Source: Tenebrio molitor
Lineage: Eukaryota; Arthropoda; Insecta; Coleoptera; Tenebrionidae
Direction: 5' to 3'
Length of the DNA stretch: 64,000 bases
Assembly (NCBI RefSeq): GCF_963966145.1
Contig: NC_091051.1
Coordinates: 6,014,001-6,078,000, forward strand
The notes under the pieces are model-generated. The model made no database searches and was not told the DNA's origin. It saw only the letters and a program-made list of their open reading frames with translations. Shown here in pieces: positions 60,694 through 64,000 of the stretch. The stretch's first letter is position 1. Every line of letters starts with the position of its first letter. The position numbers were made by a program, and so were the translations under genes.

Positions 60694-63012
60694 GAACAAT
60701 CTATATTTTTGTTATCTAATAAGCTTTGGAATGAAAAACGGTTTTTGAAATATGGATGTCCAGTTATTACCACCGATGATAAAGTTTATTTGCACAGAGA
60801 TTCTGATTACACGTTTATTCCACAGTATTCTGTTCTCGATAGTAGTACCGCAACCGAAAAAAATATTTACATTTTTTTAGAAAAAGTGACAAATGTTTTT
60901 TTTCATCTATATGGCCAAATACATCCTCGCGGTCCAAATTATAGGATCAACTTTATTGAATTGGTAATCGAAAAATGTAACAATATTGAAAGTTGTCAAG
61001 AATTAAACGACTGTCGTAAAGCGGTATGTATTGAACAATCAGTCGCGATTTATTAAAAATGAATTGGTTTAGGTTGTAATGGACTCGGATAAGTTGGAAT
61101 TATCAAATACGACCATATACATATCTTACTGGGTAGAAATGTATAATAAATTGATAATTTTAGTACAGTATAAAAATAAACATATCATATGCGTAGACGC
61201 CAGTGACCCTCTACTCGTCAGGAAAATTGTTATGAACGCTTCTGAACCACAAACAATTTCTACAAGTGAAAGTAATTTAAAATCATAATCGTAATTTTAA
61301 AACTTAATTGTTGTATGTACTCGTATTTTTAGATATTTTTAGACAAACTGACCAAGTTAGTACATCTGTCTTTGATCCACAATTTACTTTGTATAGTGGT
61401 AATACTGGCTACATATATATTTTACAATGCAGATTTTGTACAACGGAACTGACAATAAAATGCCAAAGCGGTGACCCTATTATCAACACTGTGGATACTT
61501 CAAACACCTCGAAAATTGTGAGCTAAATGAATCCTCCTGTCTGTTGTAAACATTTTGAATTTTTCGGCAGGTTTTCAGCGACGGTTCTGTTGTGGAAGGT
61601 TGGCAGAAAATTAATTTCCCTCAAACGCTCCACAAAAAAACATACACCAACTGCAGTTTAGTATTTACCACTAACACAACTAATGATTTTCCAATAACAC
61701 ATTTTTGGATTATTGATCGTTGTAAGTATAGTTTTTGTGTTTATTTTGTGAAGCCTGCTTTAGTTTTAGTACATGGATAGGAAAAGAGACATGTCTAGTG
61801 ATATTTTGATGATGTCTTGCTTTTTAACTCAAAAATTAGACAAATAATATAAACATTAATTATAAATAATAATACGTTTCGAACGAATCCCTCCTCTAGC
61901 CGCGATGACAAATTCAGGCTAATTCACATAACCTTCCGATCCTAACTTGATGATTTTATTTACTATGAAATCTGGACACTCCGGTATTGTTGACAATCAC
62001 TTGTCAATTGTTTTTTGTATAATTCTAAAATATTTTGTTCGTGTTCGTTTCCTGAGATACATAACCGGGAAAATGGTATATAGCTAAATATATAAACTTT
62101 CCCGGTTATATAGCTAACTTGACATCTGTCAAAGATAATGTCAAAATGTACAATAAATTGATGTTTTTTAAGATTTTGCCTAAACGAATACGAAAAATGT
62201 TATTCAATATTCGTGCGCTGTCAGTTTCAGGTATTCGGCCTGTTTTGCAGCACTTGGCTGACGCCTCGTGCTTAAAATTTCGCCCTCATACCTGAAAAGT
62301 TATCTGACAGCGCTACTCATATAATAATTATTATTATTTCAGTTGTGCTCCAATGACCCAAGGATCAATATGATATTGATATGTAATGAGTCAGTTTCTT
62401 AAATTAAAAAAAAATATTGTCGATTACTGCCATTTTAATTTTTTTATAATTGAGACTATTTTGAGGGATGTCCGAACCATACAAAAGTTTAAAATTATTC
62501 ATGTTTTTGGATCAAGTTATGAATGAAAAACGTAATACTGGCTGCATTTAAATTTTGCCAGGGTCGGAAAGTTATGTGAATCAGTTTGTATATTGTTAAT
62601 CAGGAAAAAAAATAATTTGCCTTTCGTGTTTTAATGAATCGAATAATTTCTAATTAGTAGTTGTCAGTAAGACGATTTTGATTTACTTTATTTTTTCACA
62701 GGTGTTGTTAACATTACAAAACCAGCTGAAAACAAAAGTACAACAGAAAAAATGAATGAGGATAAAAACTGTGTGTGCGTTTGTGACAATTTCTACAAGA
62801 TAGCGTTTTGTTCCTTATTAATTTTAGATTTTATTATTGTGTTTATTATTTTTATTTGTTATATTATCTTAAGATCCCGCCGCAGTGTTCATCAGTCAAC
62901 TCGTTTAGAAGAAACTGAACTTGAATTGGTTGAAAATCCAAGTGAAACGGAAAACACAGAAGAGGGGCAAACTTCCGTGTGCAGGAAACGTTCTATCTCC
63001 ACTGTGAATTAA
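60694..63012 (+). CDS. Type I membrane protein, Methyltransf_FA-like ectodomain (5' end missing)
   Basis: Five exons with matching phases: 60694-61023, 61073-61271, 61333-61517, 61571-61721, 62702-63012; 391 residues to TAA. The first exon lacks an initiator, so upstream exons (perhaps 60259-60600) remain unresolved. Exons 1-2 (IYIFLEKVTNVFFHLYG, NFIELVIEKCNN, YISYWVEMYNKLIILV, VDASDPLLVRKIV) follow the spacing of the farnesoic-acid-O-methyltransferase-like (PF12248) beta-sandwich, known in insects as an extracellular domain despite its name. Exons 3-4 are a Cys-containing segment ending THFWIIDRC. Exon 5 has CVCVC, one TM helix (FCSLLILDFIIVFIIFICYI), RSRR stop-transfer and an acidic cytoplasmic tail. 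Sequence is highly divergent. The domain call is moderate; the gene model is firmer. Confidence 0.6.
61921..62581. mobile_element. TIR element in intron 4
   Basis: AATTCACATAACCTTCCGAT then CCT and inverted GGGTCGGAAAGTTATGTGAA then T, about 660 bp, inside the 980 bp intron 61722-62701. Nested inside it are hairpins at 62069-62107 and 62215-62313 (GCGCTGTCAG … CTGACAGCGC). The other introns of the gene are 49-61 bp, so this element accounts for the size. Confidence 0.65.
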
Positions 63013-63689
63013 TGTTGTTATATACAGGTTGAAATTGAAATGCATCATAATATCGTCGATTTTCTTTACAAACCGTGTATGTCTAATTAGCAAAATTTTT
63101 CTGGAAAACTGTTTCAAATTCTTATTTTTTATGTTAACTATTTGGAGTAAAGTGCAAAAAATGTGTATTAAAGTTTTGCATAGTATTTTATCAAAACAGT
63201 AATAATTATTTAAATAATTGTATTGATAACTTAATTACATAACATTTTTGATTTACAATGCAAAAATTTCCGATAATAATGCGGAATCTGGAAAAATGCC
63301 CCGAATGCTTGCAGCGTTTCCACGTTGAATGGCAAGGGAAATCCTCTCAAAAAGGAATTTCTTTGATTTTGAATTCATAATTATTTAAATAATTAATAAT
63401 CAAAATGGGACCTAAAGAAAGCCGACGATATGTAAAAAAATTCCGCCTTTACATTATGCGGGTATGCACTTTGATGGCTAATTAATTCCAAATTTTAAAT
63501 CAATTTGCAACGCTTTTTCGTAAAAATTCAAATAGAAAAAATGTTTCATTTAATAAGCTTTGGTAAAATTAACATAGGTATTTTAGTTACAGCCTGTATA
63601 CTGGGTGCCCCAAAATGCGCGGAACAACTCAATGGGACAACGTCAACTCATGAGAAAAAAAAAGATGATATGTTTTTGCAAAAATAGCT
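63013..63689. other. 3' flank, no confident gene
   Basis: ATTAAA at 63167 may serve the upstream gene. An ATG frame at 63541-63687 begins with a signal-peptide-like MFHLISFGKINIGILVTACI, but no good donor follows, and a mariner-like GGGTGCCCCAAAATGCGCGG lies within it. Confidence 0.3.
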
Positions 63690-63840
63690 AAAGGAAGCGA
63701 AGAGCAAAGTTTGATTCTTGACTGCCGCATTATGATGGAACGTTTCTATAGTGTAAAAGTTTGCATCGACAAAGCCTTCATAGACATTCGTGGAAGAAAA
63801 TATCGGCTGCTTATGAGCCGCCTTTGTGCAAACGTTAATA
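63690..63840 (+). pseudogene. hAT-type transposase fragment
   Basis: Open + strand frame: EEQSLILDCR then IMMERFYSVKVCIDKAFIDI. hAT transposases have 'LDCKTRWNS..-MLERF…AI.KALIDI' here; the TRWNS core appears deleted. Only this piece remains; the frame then runs into a TACACTCACCGGCAC sequence that may be the start of another element. Confidence 0.45.
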
Positions 63841-64000
63841 TACACTCACCGGCACAAAAAACGACTCACTTTGAATTTTATTAATATAATTAAGTAATTC
63901 ATTGTCTTAGAATTCTTTTTTGATATCATGTTGTATTGATAAGTGTTATTTAAGTTATTCTTTGCCAAAAAATATCCGACAAACAAAACATTAAACACAG
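63841..64000. other. Window edge
   Basis: TATACACTCACCGGCACAAA resembles a Tc1-type terminus; its partner would lie beyond the window. Otherwise AT-rich. Confidence 0.25.

Noticed and set aside
63541..63687. Signal-peptide-like start exon
   Set aside because: No usable splice donor, and the frame includes a mariner-like terminus; the hydrophobic run may be chance in AT-rich DNA.
1..64000. CRISPR arrays, tRNA/rRNA genes, tandem satellites
   Set aside because: None of the expected structures was seen; repeats here are dispersed inverted-repeat elements.

Overview
This window looks like insect nuclear DNA, most likely from a beetle. Three things point that way: the clear insect-type Yan/anterior-open orthologue with 52-56 bp introns (short introns like these are common in tenebrionids such as Tribolium), a divergent chemosensory ionotropic receptor, and a copia element primed from the internal initiator-tRNA-Met sequence known from insect copia. 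The species cannot be fixed from sequence alone. There are no operons, tRNA or rRNA genes, or CRISPR arrays.

Layout. From 1 to 36 kb the DNA is a mosaic. Moderately GC-rich, CpG-containing unique blocks (about 1-420, 2150-3000, 5150-6010, 8440-10260, 11600-12630, 13860-14830, 16900-20700, 26560-27500, 29690-30800 and 33300-36260) alternate with AT-rich DNA full of short inverted-repeat elements. The only confident gene there is an intronless ionotropic receptor at 21121-22767, open except for one in-frame TGA. At 36374-37972 lies aop/yan (four coding exons, 478 aa, Pointed and ETS domains, two PTDLS CtBP-type motifs). A likely 5' UTR exon ends at 35102.

From 39 to 60 kb the window is essentially transposon on transposon. 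It holds nested TIR elements (39090-41615) and a P-superfamily-like element with perfect 40 bp TIRs and an 8 bp duplication (42171-43177). Next come a mariner/IS630-like remnant (43271-44352) and a complete copia retrotransposon (44747-49298) with identical LTRs, inserted into a dead THAP-domain sequence. Snap-back MITEs and TIR elements follow, including a palindrome with two perfect 93 bp arms and an 8 bp loop (54508-54701).

The right end carries a possible small two-exon gene (57816-58549) and a multi-exon gene (60694-63012). The latter encodes a type I membrane protein whose ectodomain resembles the farnesoic-acid-O-methyltransferase-like (Methyltransf_FA) domain. One of its introns is swollen by a transposon. 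A hAT-like transposase fragment closes the window.

The host genes show no shared pathway: Yan is a nuclear ETS repressor under RTK/MAPK control, the IR would be a membrane channel, and the last protein would be a surface receptor of unknown role. Most of the rest is mobile DNA. The points most worth following are the IR stop codon, the giant perfect palindrome, the young copia with a Glu in its protease active site, the P-like element and the membrane-protein gene.
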